From: an uncultured Lachnospiraceae bacterium
GTDB lineage: Bacteria > Bacillota > Clostridia > Lachnospirales > Lachnospiraceae
DNA length: 56,006 nt
NCBI GenBank assembly: GCA_959022495.1
Contig: CAUEYX010000020.1
Location: forward strand, 1-56,006
Direction: 5' to 3'
Part shown: in pieces, positions 44,581-52,876 of the stretch
Layout: each line of letters starts with the position of its first letter
Numbering within the stretch: the stretch's first letter is position 1
Made by a program: the position numbers and the translations under genes
The notes under the pieces: model-generated
Told to the model about the DNA's origin: nothing
Seen by the model: the letters and a program-made list of their open reading frames with translations, nothing else
The model's database searches: none

Positions 44581-45986
44581 CGGCTCTCCTCCTTCCCGAC
44601 ACCAGTCTTAACCACAGGCACAGGCGTGTCGTCCACAGCGTCCAGATTATTGATATACTTCCTCGTTTCCTTCACAATGACCGGCGACAGCAGGAGCACG
44701 GCGATCAAGTTCGGAATCGCCATCAGTGCGTTCAGGATATCAGCCAGCTTCCACACCAGATCCAGGGCCAGCACCGGCGCAATCAGCAGCACCGCCACAT
44801 ATAAGATACGGTAGGGAATCAAGCCCTTCTTTCCCGCAAAATACTCCACACACCGTTCTCCATAATAGGCCCATCCAAGGATTGTAGAATAAGCGAAGGA
44901 AATAATTCCCACAACCAGAATAAACGGCCCAAGGACAGGTATCTGTCCGAAAGCAAGCGTCGTCAGCTGTCCGCCGTCCGCGATCTGGTCTGCATTGATC
45001 GCCGGATTTTTCATAATCGTAGAGACAAGCACAAGTCCTGTCATCAGACAGACAACCACGGTATCCCAAAATGTCCCCGTGGAAGAGACAAGCGCCTGGC
45101 GCACCGGATTCTTTGTCCTGGCCGCCGCGGCCGCGATCGGCGCGGAACCCATTCCTGACTCATTGGAAAAGAGCCCTCTCGCGACACCGTACTGTATTGC
45201 ATAGCGGATGCCCGTCCCCACAAGCCCGCCTGCTGCCGCGCCCGGTGTAAAGGCCAGCCGGCAGATTGTCTTTATCGCGGGAATAATATAATCATAGTTA
45301 ATTCCCAGGATAATGATACATCCGATCACATAGAACGCCGCCATGAAAGGCACCAGTTTCTCGCACACATTTGCGATACTCTTGATACCGCCGAAAATAA
45401 CAAGCGCGGTCAGCGCCGCCACGATCAGCCCGACAATCCAGGGATCAATCCCGAGGTTCTCATTACAGACCTCAGCGATCGCGTTCACCTGGGTGGCGCA
45501 TCCGATCCCAAAGGAAGCAAATCCCGCAAACACGGCGAAAATCATCCCCAGCCATTTCATGTTCAGTCCCCGCTCCAACGCATACATCGCGCCGCCCTGC
45601 ATTCTGCCGTCCGCGGTCTTCACCCGGTACTTTACTGCAATCAGAGACTCCGCATACTTCGTGGCAATTCCGAACACTCCGGTCAGCCAGCACCAAAGCA
45701 CCGCTCCCGGACCTCCCAGGGCAATCGCGGTTCCCACTCCAATGATATTTCCCGTACCAATCGTAGATGCAAGTGCCGTTGTCAGAGCACCGAACTGGCT
45801 GACCTCTCCGTCTGCGCCATCTTCTTTAGACACCGAAAGCGGGATTCCTTTCGTAATGGATTTTCTCTGAATAACCCCGGTACGGATCGTCATAAACAGA
45901 TGCGTGCCGAGAAGAAGAAAAATCATCCACCATCCCCACACAAAATCGTCTACTGACTGTACAATTTCGAATATCCGTTCATACAT
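44577..45986 (-). CDS. AGCS-family sodium:alanine/glycine symporter
   Basis: Membrane transporter of 469 residues with about eleven helices. AGCS features: GALTTALASTIGTGNIIGVG near the N-terminus, GPGAVLWCWLTGVFGIATKY, GLFSNESGMGSAPIAAAAA in the middle and AYSTILGWAYYGERC towards the C-terminus. The start MYERIFEIVQ at 45986 has GGAGG; the longer frame to 46028 lies in the leader inverted repeat. First gene of the unit with hisH and hisF (4-nt overlap with hisH). Exact substrate (alanine, glycine or another small amino acid) not determined. Confidence 0.92.
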   Translation of the reverse strand: MYERIFEIVQSVDDFVWGWWMIFLLLGTHLFMTIRTGVIQRKSITKGIPLSVSKEDGADGEVSQFGALTTALASTIGTGNIIGVGTAIALGGPGAVLWCWLTGVFGIATKYAESLIAVKYRVKTADGRMQGGAMYALERGLNMKWLGMIFAVFAGFASFGIGCATQVNAIAEVCNENLGIDPWIVGLIVAALTALVIFGGIKSIANVCEKLVPFMAAFYVIGCIIILGINYDYIIPAIKTICRLAFTPGAAAGGLVGTGIRYAIQYGVARGLFSNESGMGSAPIAAAAARTKNPVRQALVSSTGTFWDTVVVCLMTGLVLVSTIMKNPAINADQIADGGQLTTLAFGQIPVLGPFILVVGIISFAYSTILGWAYYGERCVEYFAGKKGLIPYRILYVAVLLIAPVLALDLVWKLADILNALMAIPNLIAVLLLSPVIVKETRKYINNLDAVDDTPVPVVKTGVGKEESR

Positions 45987-46014
45987 AGCTCTCTTCCTCC
46001 CAGATAACAATTTA

Positions 46015-46054
46015 GGCATACGAAACACTGCCCTCTTCCGGCATGCCGTATGCC
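46015..46054 (-). other. Inverted repeat in the symporter leader
   Basis: GGCATAC / GTATGCC arms 26 nt apart with an internal GGCATGCC palindrome, between the promoter and the ribosome site. Possible attenuation or mRNA-stability element; no known riboswitch recognised. Confidence 0.4.
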
Positions 46055-46076
46055 TATAAAACTTCTTAATACATGC

Positions 46077-46105
46077 ATTTTAACGCATTTTCGCTTTAAT
46101 GTAAA
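46077..46105 (-). promoter_or_regulatory. Promoter of the symporter-hisH-hisF unit
   Basis: On the minus strand TTTACA-17-TAAAAT, overlapping the stop of the histidine kinase gene. Confidence 0.6.
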
Positions 46106-47667
46106 GAAGCATTTGCCACTTCAGCAATCTGCCTTCTGTCCGTTCTGTCATCCTCAGCGGTCTCTCCCCCCGCTCCGGGTTCACCGCCGGTTCGGGCGTC
46201 CAGTTCAAACCAGAATGCCACCCCGTTTTCAAAGTTCTTTACACCGTATCTTTGATGGAAGGACTCCATGATCGCTTTCACAATCGAAAGACCGATGCCG
46301 TTGCCTCCATATTCTCTTGTATGCGCTTTATCCACTTTATAAAATTTGTCCCACAGTTTAGGAATGTCCCCTTCCGGTATCGGTTTCCCGCTGTTAAACA
46401 CAGACACCCTCGCCCTGCCGCTGTCAGAGACAATGCGCACTTCAATCCGTTTCTCATTCTCCACATGGTGGATCGCATTGGTCAGGTAATTGCGCACAAC
46501 CTGTTCGGTCTTAAATTCGTCCGCCCACACATAGAGGCATTCATCGGCAATAAAATCAATCACTGCCTCCGCCTGCTGTATCAGAATCTCACAGCTTGAG
46601 ATCACGCCTTTTACCAGGCGGACAATGTCAAAGCGCTCAAACTGCACCTCATCACTTCCAAACTCAAGCTGGTTCAGGGCAAGAAGGTTCTTGACCATCC
46701 TATTCATCTTGCCCGCCTCGTCTATAATCACATCACAGTAAAATTCCCGGCTCTCCAGATCATCATTTACCCCTTCCTTTAAGCCTTCCGCATAGCCCTG
46801 TATAAGCGCGATGGGAGTTTTAAGCTCATGGGAGACATTCCCCAGGAATTCATTCCGCATGTCTTCCATCTTTTCCTTCTGTTCAATGTCTTTCTGCAGC
46901 TGGTTATTTGCGCGCTTTAATTCGGACACCGTCTTTTCCAGCTGAGCGGACATTCGGTTAAAGTTCCTTCCCAGGACGCTGATTTCATCGTCTCCGTTCC
47001 GCGTATATTTGGCGTCAAAATTCAGATTCGCCATCTCCTGAGAAAGCCGCGCCAGCTCCATAACTGGCTGGGTAATTCTTCTGGAAAACAGCCAGATAAG
47101 GAGCCCGCCCAGAATAATTCCGATAACGCCCAGATAGATCAAAAAACGGTTTGCCAGGGTCGCGCTCTCCTCGATACTCGCAAGCGGGCTCTGCATGCTG
47201 AACCAGGAGCCGTCGGAAAGCCTGCCGCACATTTTCAGATACTCAACATCCCCTGTGGTCCTCTGGCCATCATCCCGGTAGATCGTATATTCGTCAGACT
47301 GCCTGATCACATCTTCTATATTAACGGCGGCCATCCCCAGAAGGAGCCCTACCATCATTTCCTTAAAACGGGGGTCCTCCGTGCTGAGCGTGCTCAGCAC
47401 CGCATTTCCTTTCGCGTCCACGACCACAAGATCCACATTGGCCCTCTCTGTCCGAATCAGGATATTATTCACTGAGGTTACCTCTGAAAGCTTTCCCTCC
47501 GCGAACATCCTGTCTATCTCACTGAATGTCCGGATCAGTTCCTGTGACTTATGAGAGAGATAATATGTTCCGAGAAAACCGTTATTAATGATAAGCACTG
47601 CCCCAAGGATAAATACAAAAAGTCCGATAAAGATGGCGGTTATCTGCTTTCGGATCGAATACTTCAT
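46096..47667 (-). CDS. Membrane sensor histidine kinase
   Basis: Protein of 523 residues: N-terminal helix (about 9-30), extracytoplasmic sensor of ~140 residues, second helix (LIYLGVIGIILGGLLIWLF, about 172-190), HAMP domain, coiled coil, H-box FLGNVSHELKTPIALIQGY with the phospho-His near residue 281, N-box VVRNYLTNAIHHV, and G-box GGNGIGLSIVKAIME. The C-terminal 40 residues are Gly/Glu-rich and extend past the catalytic domain. Cognate of the response regulator 16 nt upstream. The signal is unknown; architecture is like VanS/HssS-type envelope sensors. Confidence 0.93.
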   Translation of the reverse strand: MKYSIRKQITAIFIGLFVFILGAVLIINNGFLGTYYLSHKSQELIRTFSEIDRMFAEGKLSEVTSVNNILIRTERANVDLVVVDAKGNAVLSTLSTEDPRFKEMMVGLLLGMAAVNIEDVIRQSDEYTIYRDDGQRTTGDVEYLKMCGRLSDGSWFSMQSPLASIEESATLANRFLIYLGVIGIILGGLLIWLFSRRITQPVMELARLSQEMANLNFDAKYTRNGDDEISVLGRNFNRMSAQLEKTVSELKRANNQLQKDIEQKEKMEDMRNEFLGNVSHELKTPIALIQGYAEGLKEGVNDDLESREFYCDVIIDEAGKMNRMVKNLLALNQLEFGSDEVQFERFDIVRLVKGVISSCEILIQQAEAVIDFIADECLYVWADEFKTEQVVRNYLTNAIHHVENEKRIEVRIVSDSGRARVSVFNSGKPIPEGDIPKLWDKFYKVDKAHTREYGGNGIGLSIVKAIMESFHQRYGVKNFENGVAFWFELDARTGGEPGAGGETAEDDRTDRRQIAEVANASLH

Positions 47668-47683
47668 GAATCATCACCTCAGA

Positions 47684-48361
47684 TCAGTCAATCTCAAACT
47701 TATAGCCCATTCCCCAGATCGTTCTGATATACTCTCCTTTATCTCCCAGCTTGCTCCGAAGCTTTTTCACATGGGTGTCAATGGTCCGGGCATCCCCGAA
47801 ATAATCATAATTCCACACATTATTCAGGATCTTTTCCCTCGACAGGGCTATCCCCTGGTTCTCCACAAAATATGACAGCAGCTCAAACTCCTTGTAGCTA
47901 AGTTCAACGGCCTCCCCATCAATCTTCACAATGTGGGCTGCCTTATCGATCACAATGCCGCCAGCCTCGATTACATCCCCACCTGTACTACCCAGAGTCC
48001 GGCGCAGAATCGCGTTCACCCTCGCGACCAGGATCTTGGGACTGAATGGTTTCGAGATATATTCATCCACCCCCAGCTCAAATCCCTGGAGCTCATCCCT
48101 CTCCTCAGAGCGCGCTGTGAGCATAATGATCGGCACTTTCGAAGATTCCCGGATCTCCCGGCACACCTGCCAGCCATCCATCTTTGGCATCATCACATCC
48201 AGAATAACCAGCGCCACATCCTTCTCCTCATAAAATATGTCCATAGCTTCCATGCCGTCCCCGGCCTCAACCACCGTGTATCCTTCCCGGGCAAGGAAGT
48301 CTTTCACCAATTTCCGCATCCTGCTCTCATCGTCCACAACAAGAACCTTTATATTTTCCAT
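47684..48361 (-). CDS. OmpR-family response regulator
   Basis: Protein of 225 residues: receiver domain (about 1-118) with DDE, phospho-acceptor D (LVILDVMMPKMDGW), conserved T (IIMLTARS) and K (YISKPFSP), then a winged-helix DNA-binding domain (about 130-225) with YKEFELLSYFVENQGIALSR, DTHVKKLRSKL and the wing IWGMGYKFE. Activated by the kinase encoded 16 nt downstream. GAGGAG lies before the ATG; promoter at 48405-48434. Confidence 0.95.
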   Translation of the reverse strand: MENIKVLVVDDESRMRKLVKDFLAREGYTVVEAGDGMEAMDIFYEEKDVALVILDVMMPKMDGWQVCREIRESSKVPIIMLTARSEERDELQGFELGVDEYISKPFSPKILVARVNAILRRTLGSTGGDVIEAGGIVIDKAAHIVKIDGEAVELSYKEFELLSYFVENQGIALSREKILNNVWNYDYFGDARTIDTHVKKLRSKLGDKGEYIRTIWGMGYKFEID

Positions 48362-48404
48362 AACTTGTCTCTCCTCTTTTCATGACATGTACACTTTTAG
48401 TTTT

Positions 48405-48434
48405 ATCCTATATCTTATCAGGGAAATATGTCAA
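48405..48434 (-). promoter_or_regulatory. Promoter of the two-component operon
   Basis: On the minus strand TTGACA-18-TAGGAT, about 45 bp before the start codon. Confidence 0.6.
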
Positions 48435-48552
48435 TAATGTGAATAATATAACAGGTCCTCGGCATTTTTCTTTCGCATTAACGTTGATTTATATTTTTAT
48501 CCACTTACGGAAATACAGCTGCTAATTTTTTGATTTTTACGGAAAATTTTTC

Positions 48553-48581
48553 TTGCCACAGCGCATGCTTAATGGTAACAT
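48553..48581 (+). promoter_or_regulatory. Promoter of the mntP riboswitch transcript
   Basis: TTGCCA-17-TAACAT just before the aptamer. Confidence 0.5.
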
Positions 48582-48582
48582 G

Positions 48583-48680
48583 TTATCAGTTCGTGAGGGA
48601 GTAATTGGCGTATATTCCTGCGTGGTAAGTCAACATACTGGTTCCCGGCGGGGACCTGGCTTATCTTAAATAATGAGACT
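48583..48680 (+). ncRNA. yybP-ykoY manganese riboswitch
   Basis: Conserved blocks of the Mn2+ aptamer are visible: GAGGGAGTAATTGGCG, then AGTCAACATACTGG and GGGGACCTGGCTTATC. It lies between a promoter and two terminators ahead of mntP, the usual target. Mn2+ binding should favour read-through (known for the family). Confidence 0.85.
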
Positions 48681-48712
48681 CATGTACAGTGTATTTGCTG
48701 TACATGTTTTTA
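48681..48712 (+). terminator. First terminator of the mntP leader
   Basis: CATGTACAG / CTGTACATG hairpin with an 8-nt loop followed by TTTTT, directly after the aptamer; probably the riboswitch-controlled terminator. Confidence 0.8.
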
Positions 48713-48717
48713 ACCGA

Positions 48718-48745
48718 CAGGTGCAGCACTGCACCTGCTTTTTTA
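48718..48745 (+). terminator. Second terminator hairpin of the mntP leader
   Basis: CAGGTGCAG / CTGCACCTG with a 2-nt loop followed by CTTTTTTATTT. A second, very strong terminator 5 nt after the first one. Confidence 0.8.
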
Positions 48746-48791
48746 TTTCGCGGAAGCAGTCCTGCTTACCGCCATGACCAAGGAGGAAAAA

Positions 48792-49358
48792 ATGGGATTT
48801 ATTGAATTGTTCATTCTGGCTGTGGGGCTGTCTATGGACGCCTTCGCAGTCTCTGTCTGTAAGGGACTTGCAATGCCGAAGATCACAGTCAAAAAAACGT
48901 TGATTGTAGGCTTATGGTTCGGAGGGTTTCAGGCATTGATGCCCGCTGCCGGGTATCTGCTTGGCATCCAGTTCCGGGATAAGATCACCGCCATTGATCA
49001 CTGGATCGCCTTCATTCTGCTGGGGCTTATCGGAGCCGGCATGATTCGGGAGGCCTGTTCCGGCGGCTGCGAAGAAGAGAATGACTCTCTTGACATCAAG
49101 ACGATGTTCCTGCTCGCGCTGGCCACAAGTATCGATGCACTGGCAGCAGGGATTACCTTCGCTTTTCTGAACGTGCATCTCATACCAGCAGTTTCTTTTA
49201 TCGGAGCCACAACCTTCCTGCTTTCCGCCGCGGGAGTCAAGATCGGAAATCTGTTCGGCACCCGTTACAAGGCAAAAGCCGAACTTGCGGGAGGCGCGAT
49301 CCTCATACTCCTGGGATGCAAAATCCTGTTGGAGCACTTAGGCATGCTTCCGTTTTAA
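48792..49358 (+). CDS. mntP: Manganese efflux pump MntP
   Basis: Membrane exporter of 188 residues with six helices in two related halves, each with the Asp-containing MntP motif: SMDAFAVSVCKGLAM (about 16-30) and ATSIDALAAGITFAF (about 112-126). Expels excess Mn2+. The start at 48792 (AAGGAGG 5 nt upstream) is preferred to an ATG at 48774, which sits ahead of that ribosome site. Controlled by the manganese riboswitch and tandem terminators upstream. Confidence 0.95.
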   Translation: MGFIELFILAVGLSMDAFAVSVCKGLAMPKITVKKTLIVGLWFGGFQALMPAAGYLLGIQFRDKITAIDHWIAFILLGLIGAGMIREACSGGCEEENDSLDIKTMFLLALATSIDALAAGITFAFLNVHLIPAVSFIGATTFLLSAAGVKIGNLFGTRYKAKAELAGGAILILLGCKILLEHLGMLPF

Positions 49359-49659
49359 CTTTGCTGATGTCCCGGTCCGGGACCTGATCTCCGGGACTGT
49401 TAATATACAGTGACAACAATTGACTTCACCGGCCCGCCTGTGCTATTATATAGACCGCAGGCGGGCCCGCGGAGTCATTACAGATATCACCAAAGCAGTC
49501 CATATCCCTGCCTGAAAAATAAAATATAAATAATGCATTTTATAGTCATATGGTTTTCCTGTTTCAGCATTCAAACAGGCATATGGCTTTTTTATTGTTC
49601 TGCACCGGCGCGGTCTTTCGATGCCCCTGTGCAGAATCATATGAAAGGAGCTTCATTCC
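49359..49659 (+). other. Intergenic leader of the MATE gene with terminator-like hairpin
   Basis: No gene seen. CCTGTTT (49558-49564) / AAACAGG (49573-49579), framed by two CATATG copies and followed by a T-run at 49587-49592, forms a terminator-like structure 68 bp before the MATE start. It could end mntP transcription or act as an attenuator. The region upstream (49395-49550) does not match a riboswitch I recognise. Confidence 0.45.
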
Positions 49660-51027
49660 ATGCAGGAAAATAATACTTTTATGAAAACAAAACCCGTCTT
49701 TTCCCTTCTGATCTCCATGTCTGTGCCCATGATGCTGTCCATGCTGATTCAGTCCCTTTACAATATCGTGGACAGCATCTATGTAGCGCGGCTTGGTACG
49801 GATGCCCTGACTGCTGTCTCACTGGCTTATCCCCTCCAGAATGCCATTGTTTCTGTGGCAGTAGGGATCGGCGTGGGAATCAGCTCAGCCATCTCCATCC
49901 ATCTGGGGGCCGGGCACCAGGAGAAGGCGGACCGCGCCGCCACGATCGGAATTGCCCTGACGGTTCTCCACTGCATCCTTTTTATTCTCGGAGGGATTTT
50001 CATTACACGTCCATTCCTGTCATTATTCACAGATAATCCCGCAGTGCTAGAAGACGCCTGCGATTACACGTACATTGTCCTCTGCCTTTCCTTCGGCGCT
50101 CTTTTTCAAATTGCTTTTGAAAAGATCTTTCAGGGGATCGGACAGATGAAAATCACAATGTATCTGCTCATTGTCGGCTGTGTCGTCAATATTATCCTGG
50201 ACCCGGTCCTTATATTCGGTCTTCTCGGATTCCCCGCGCTGGGAACGGCAGGCGCTGCTATTGCCACAGTAATCGGGCAGATCAGTGCTTTCCTGCTCTA
50301 CATTATCGTATACCTGAGGAAACCTTATGCCATCCATATCCGCATGAAATACCTTCGGTTTGACACGAAGATTATCCGCCAGATTTACTGTGTCGGTATC
50401 CCTTCCAGCATCATGATGCTGCTGCCTTCTGTCCTCATCAGCATCCTGAACAGCATCCTCACCACATTTTCCGACATTTACGTGGCTGTCCTGGGCGTAT
50501 ATTTTAAACTCCAGACCTTCATCTACATGCCGGCCAACGGGATTGTCCAGGGAATGCGCCCCATCATTGGCTACAACTACGGCGCGGGAGAAATACGCCG
50601 CGCGCGTTCTGCCATCCGGTACAGCCTTGCCTGCGCGGCAGCGCTCATGTTTCTGGGCACACTTTTGTCCCTTCTGATTCCGGAACAGATCTTCGCGCTG
50701 TTTGACGCGGACGAGAAACTGATGGAGGCGGGTGTGACCGCTCTGCGCATCATCTGCCTCGGTTTTCTCGTCTCCTCTGTGGGGATCATCTATTCCGGTA
50801 CTTTTGAAGCTCTGGGGAATGGACGGAACTCTCTGATTATCTCCCTGCTCCGGCAGTTTATAATCACAATCCCCTTGAGTTTCATCCTCTCCCAGATCTG
50901 GGGGCCTATCGGAGTATGGATCTCATTCCCCGCCGGAGAAATCTGCGCATCGGCAGCAGCATTTTTCCTCCTGAAATACTACGAGCAGGGACAGCTTTCG
51001 CCTTTTGCCGCCTTTTCCCATCAGTGA
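49660..51027 (+). CDS. MATE-family multidrug efflux transporter
   Basis: Membrane antiporter of 455 residues with twelve predicted helices in two halves. MATE (NorM/DinF-like) features: PMMLSMLIQSLYNIVDSIYV at the N-terminus, the GxGSxxS-like segment GVGIGVGISSAISIHLGAG, and the second-half counterpart PANGIVQGMRPIIGYNYGAG. Exports drugs or cationic metabolites using Na+ or H+. AAAGGAG lies 9 nt before the ATG. Single gene between mntP and a bidirectional terminator; substrate unknown. Confidence 0.94.
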   Translation: MQENNTFMKTKPVFSLLISMSVPMMLSMLIQSLYNIVDSIYVARLGTDALTAVSLAYPLQNAIVSVAVGIGVGISSAISIHLGAGHQEKADRAATIGIALTVLHCILFILGGIFITRPFLSLFTDNPAVLEDACDYTYIVLCLSFGALFQIAFEKIFQGIGQMKITMYLLIVGCVVNIILDPVLIFGLLGFPALGTAGAAIATVIGQISAFLLYIIVYLRKPYAIHIRMKYLRFDTKIIRQIYCVGIPSSIMMLLPSVLISILNSILTTFSDIYVAVLGVYFKLQTFIYMPANGIVQGMRPIIGYNYGAGEIRRARSAIRYSLACAAALMFLGTLLSLLIPEQIFALFDADEKLMEAGVTALRIICLGFLVSSVGIIYSGTFEALGNGRNSLIISLLRQFIITIPLSFILSQIWGPIGVWISFPAGEICASAAAFFLLKYYEQGQLSPFAAFSHQ

Positions 51028-51052
51028 CGGACAAAATTCCCTGCTGTAAACA

Positions 51053-51087
51053 AAAACCGTGTGCATATTCTTTCTGCACACGGTTTT
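51053..51087. terminator. Bidirectional terminator between the MATE and HPr-like genes
   Basis: AAAACCGTGTGCA / TGCACACGGTTTT with a 9-nt loop; A- and T-runs on both sides suit both strands. Confidence 0.9.
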
Positions 51088-51136
51088 CATTCGTTCCCAG
51101 GTGAAACAGGTCCGGTTTCCCAGCCTTCAATCACGG

Positions 51137-51376
51137 TCACTCCATCTCAAAATTTGTAAAATACTGATGCGCCAGTTCCTCGTCTTCTCCATTCACAACC
51201 AGGCGCATCGGAAGCCCCAGCTTAATCGACATCAGCCCAAGAAGCGATTTCCCATCAATGCGGAAATTCCGGTTGGACATATCTGTCACGTCAATGTCTG
51301 ATTTCATCTTCTGGCATGTATTACAAAAACTCATCAACTGCCCTGATGTTGCAAACCTGATCTTTTTCTCGATCAT
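51137..51376 (-). CDS. HPr-like protein lacking the phospho-histidine
   Basis: Protein of 79 residues with an HPr-like fold signature in the second half (NFRIDGKSLLGLMSIKLGLP, matching the GKS-I/L-x-G-x-MS segment that carries Ser46 in HPr). The region that should hold the active His (GLHARPA in HPr) reads FATSGQLMSFCNTC, with no His and two Cys. It therefore cannot take part in PTS phosphotransfer; like Crh it might be a regulatory HPr homologue. GAGGAGG precedes the ATG. No PTS genes nearby apart from the distant EIIC-like gene. Confidence 0.75.
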   Translation of the reverse strand: MIEKKIRFATSGQLMSFCNTCQKMKSDIDVTDMSNRNFRIDGKSLLGLMSIKLGLPMRLVVNGEDEELAHQYFTNFEME

Positions 51377-51526
51377 TTTTCTGTCCTCCTCTTCAGCCTC
51401 TGTGCGGCACTGCGCACTGCCTCAGTATATAATAAACGCTCCGGACAGGCAAGAGGAATTTATGGCTGCGCGTAACAAAGACAAAACGCATGCACATTCA
51501 AAGAACCTCTTTTTTTCGCTCTATTT

Positions 51527-51533
51527 TTGTCGA
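51527..51533. promoter_or_regulatory. Possible 0A box upstream of the Spo0A_C gene
   Basis: TTGTCGA inside TTTTTGTCGATTTTT, close to the Spo0A-binding consensus (TTTGTCGAA), 91 bp before the gene that encodes a Spo0A-type DNA-binding domain. The surrounding 51510-51600 is strongly AT-rich. Confidence 0.35.
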
Positions 51534-51623
51534 TTTTTCTCTATTTTACTTGTTTATTTTCGATTACCATGTTTTTCCAGTTAAATTTTTATTGCAACAA
51601 CTTATTGTTAAGGAGGAGAAATC

Positions 51624-51947
51624 ATGAAAAGTACAATCAGCAACTTACTGTTGAGCCTCGGCATCCCATCTACCCGACGCGGTCACCGTTATCTCTGCCG
51701 CGCCCTGGAACTCTGTCTTGAAAATGAAGATTATCTGCTCTCCGTTTACAAAACGCTGTATGTAGATGTAGCTGAACATTTTGGTGAGAGCCGCGCGAAC
51801 GTGGAACACTGTATGCGTGCGGCTGTTTCCTACTGCTGGAACAACGGCAACCGGGAACTTCTTCAGCAGATCGCAAAGTATCCACTGGACTCAAAACCAC
51901 GCACAGGAGAATTCCTTGATATTCTTTATCATCACCTGATTTCCTAA
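51624..51947 (+). CDS. Stand-alone Spo0A C-terminal (DNA-binding) domain protein
   Basis: Protein of 107 residues made almost only of a Spo0A_C-type domain: SNLLLSLGIPSTRRGHRYLCRALELCL, YKTLYVDVAEHFGESRANVE and CMRAAVSYCWNNGN match the helices of the Spo0A effector domain, with the recognition helix around ESRANVEHCMRAAV. There is no receiver domain, so it is not controlled by the sporulation phosphorelay directly. It could bind 0A-like boxes constitutively and compete with or mimic Spo0A. AAGGAGG lies just before the ATG. Confidence 0.85.
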   Translation: MKSTISNLLLSLGIPSTRRGHRYLCRALELCLENEDYLLSVYKTLYVDVAEHFGESRANVEHCMRAAVSYCWNNGNRELLQQIAKYPLDSKPRTGEFLDILYHHLIS

Positions 51948-52007
51948 CTATTGGGGAATTGTCGCGCTAAATGGTGGAATAAACCATAATTTCGTGAGGA
52001 AGCACTT

Positions 52008-52220
52008 TTGAGCAGTGTAAGAGCCAGATCTAGGAAAGCTGATATGCTCCAAGCTCTGGCTCTATGCGCCACATCCATACAGGCTATGGCAGAACAGAAA
52101 ATCCTTATTGAAATCATAAGCAGGCACTTTGGACACGCAAACAGCAAGGTAACCAGGGAAATCTATTTCCACACCACAAAGAAAATGAAAAGCGGGATAA
52201 CCAGTGAATTAAATCCGTAA
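52008..52220 (+). pseudogene. C-terminal fragment of a tyrosine recombinase (integrase)
   Basis: The last ~30 residues (IISRHFGHANSKVTREIYFH) match the end of phage/ICE tyrosine integrases, with the LGH-x..T...Y signature around the catalytic Tyr. The N-terminal part and the R...H-x-x-R motifs are missing. It lies directly upstream of a tRNA gene cluster, the usual integration target, so it is probably scar tissue of an old element. The gap 51948-52007 holds nothing else recognisable. Confidence 0.65.
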
Positions 52221-52263
52221 AACTTTTATGATTTGCCCCTTTTTATGTGGGCATATAGAAAAA

Positions 52264-52290
52264 CCCCCGGAAACATCATCGTTTCCGGGG
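52264..52290 (-). terminator. Terminator of the tRNA operon
   Basis: CCCCGGAAAC / GTTTCCGGGG hairpin with a 6-nt loop; TTTTT follows on the minus strand. Confidence 0.88.
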
Positions 52291-52310
52291 CTCTCTGTTT
52301 TTAAGTTCAA

Positions 52311-52391
52311 TGCGGATAACAGGACTTGAACCTGCACGTCAAGGACACCAGAACCTAAATCTGGCGCGTCTGCCAATTCCGCCATATCCGC
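52311..52391 (-). tRNA. tRNA-Leu (anticodon TAG)
   Basis: Acceptor GCGGATA pairs with its complement, anticodon stem-loop CCAGA-TTTAGGT-TCTGG, long variable arm typical of Leu tRNA. Confidence 0.95.
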
Positions 52392-52449
52392 TTATAACTG
52401 AATGAAAAAAGCGGGAACCCATATCCTGAGTTTCCGCCATCTCACTCAC

Positions 52450-52522
52450 TGAGCGTGCGGGGATTCGAACCCCGGACAACTTGATTAAAAGTCAAGTGCT
52501 CTACCACCTGAGCTACACGCCC
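52450..52522 (-). tRNA. tRNA-Lys (anticodon TTT)
   Basis: Cloverleaf with anticodon arm CTTGA-CTTTTAA-TCAAG and T-arm CCGGGGTTCGAATCCCCG. Confidence 0.95.
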
Positions 52523-52552
52523 ATATTTTTCTCTCCCGGCTTCCCAGGTAAA

Positions 52553-52624
52553 CTGGGCTAGCTGGATTCGAACCAGCGAATGCAGGAGTCAAAGTCCTGT
52601 GCCTTACCGCTTGGCGATAGCCCA
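52553..52624 (-). tRNA. tRNA-Gln (anticodon TTG)
   Basis: Acceptor TGGGCTA/TAGCCCA, anticodon arm CAGGA-CTTTGAC-TCCTG, T-arm GCTGGTTCGAATCCAGC. Confidence 0.95.
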
Positions 52625-52675
52625 ACGAAGACTTATATCTGACACTGCCTGCCAGTGCGAGTACAAAAGAAAAAG

Positions 52676-52750
52676 GGTGGGTAGTGGGACTCGAACCCAC
52701 GATATCCAGAACCACAATCTGGCGCGCTAACCAACTGCACCATACCCACC
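52676..52750 (-). tRNA. tRNA-His (anticodon GTG)
   Basis: Anticodon arm CCAGA-TTGTGGT-TCTGG; the extra 5' G that pairs with the discriminator C is present, as expected for tRNA-His. Confidence 0.95.
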
Positions 52751-52754
52751 ATAC

Positions 52755-52828
52755 CGAGCCTGGGGGGATTCGAACCCTCGACCTACGGCTTAGAAGGCCG
52801 TTGCTCTATCCAGCTGAGCTACAGACTC
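52755..52828 (-). tRNA. tRNA-Arg (anticodon TCT)
   Basis: Anticodon arm ACGGC-CTTCTAA-GCCGT; acceptor GAGTCTG with CAGGCTC (one G-U pair). Confidence 0.95.
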
Positions 52829-52876
52829 ATATTCAAATATCCCCTTTTCAAAGGCTCTCCGCATCATCTGCGGAAA

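Noticed and set aside
49395..49600. Riboswitch upstream of the MATE exporter (guanidine or similar)
   Set aside because: A terminator-like hairpin is present but none of the conserved aptamer blocks I know could be found.
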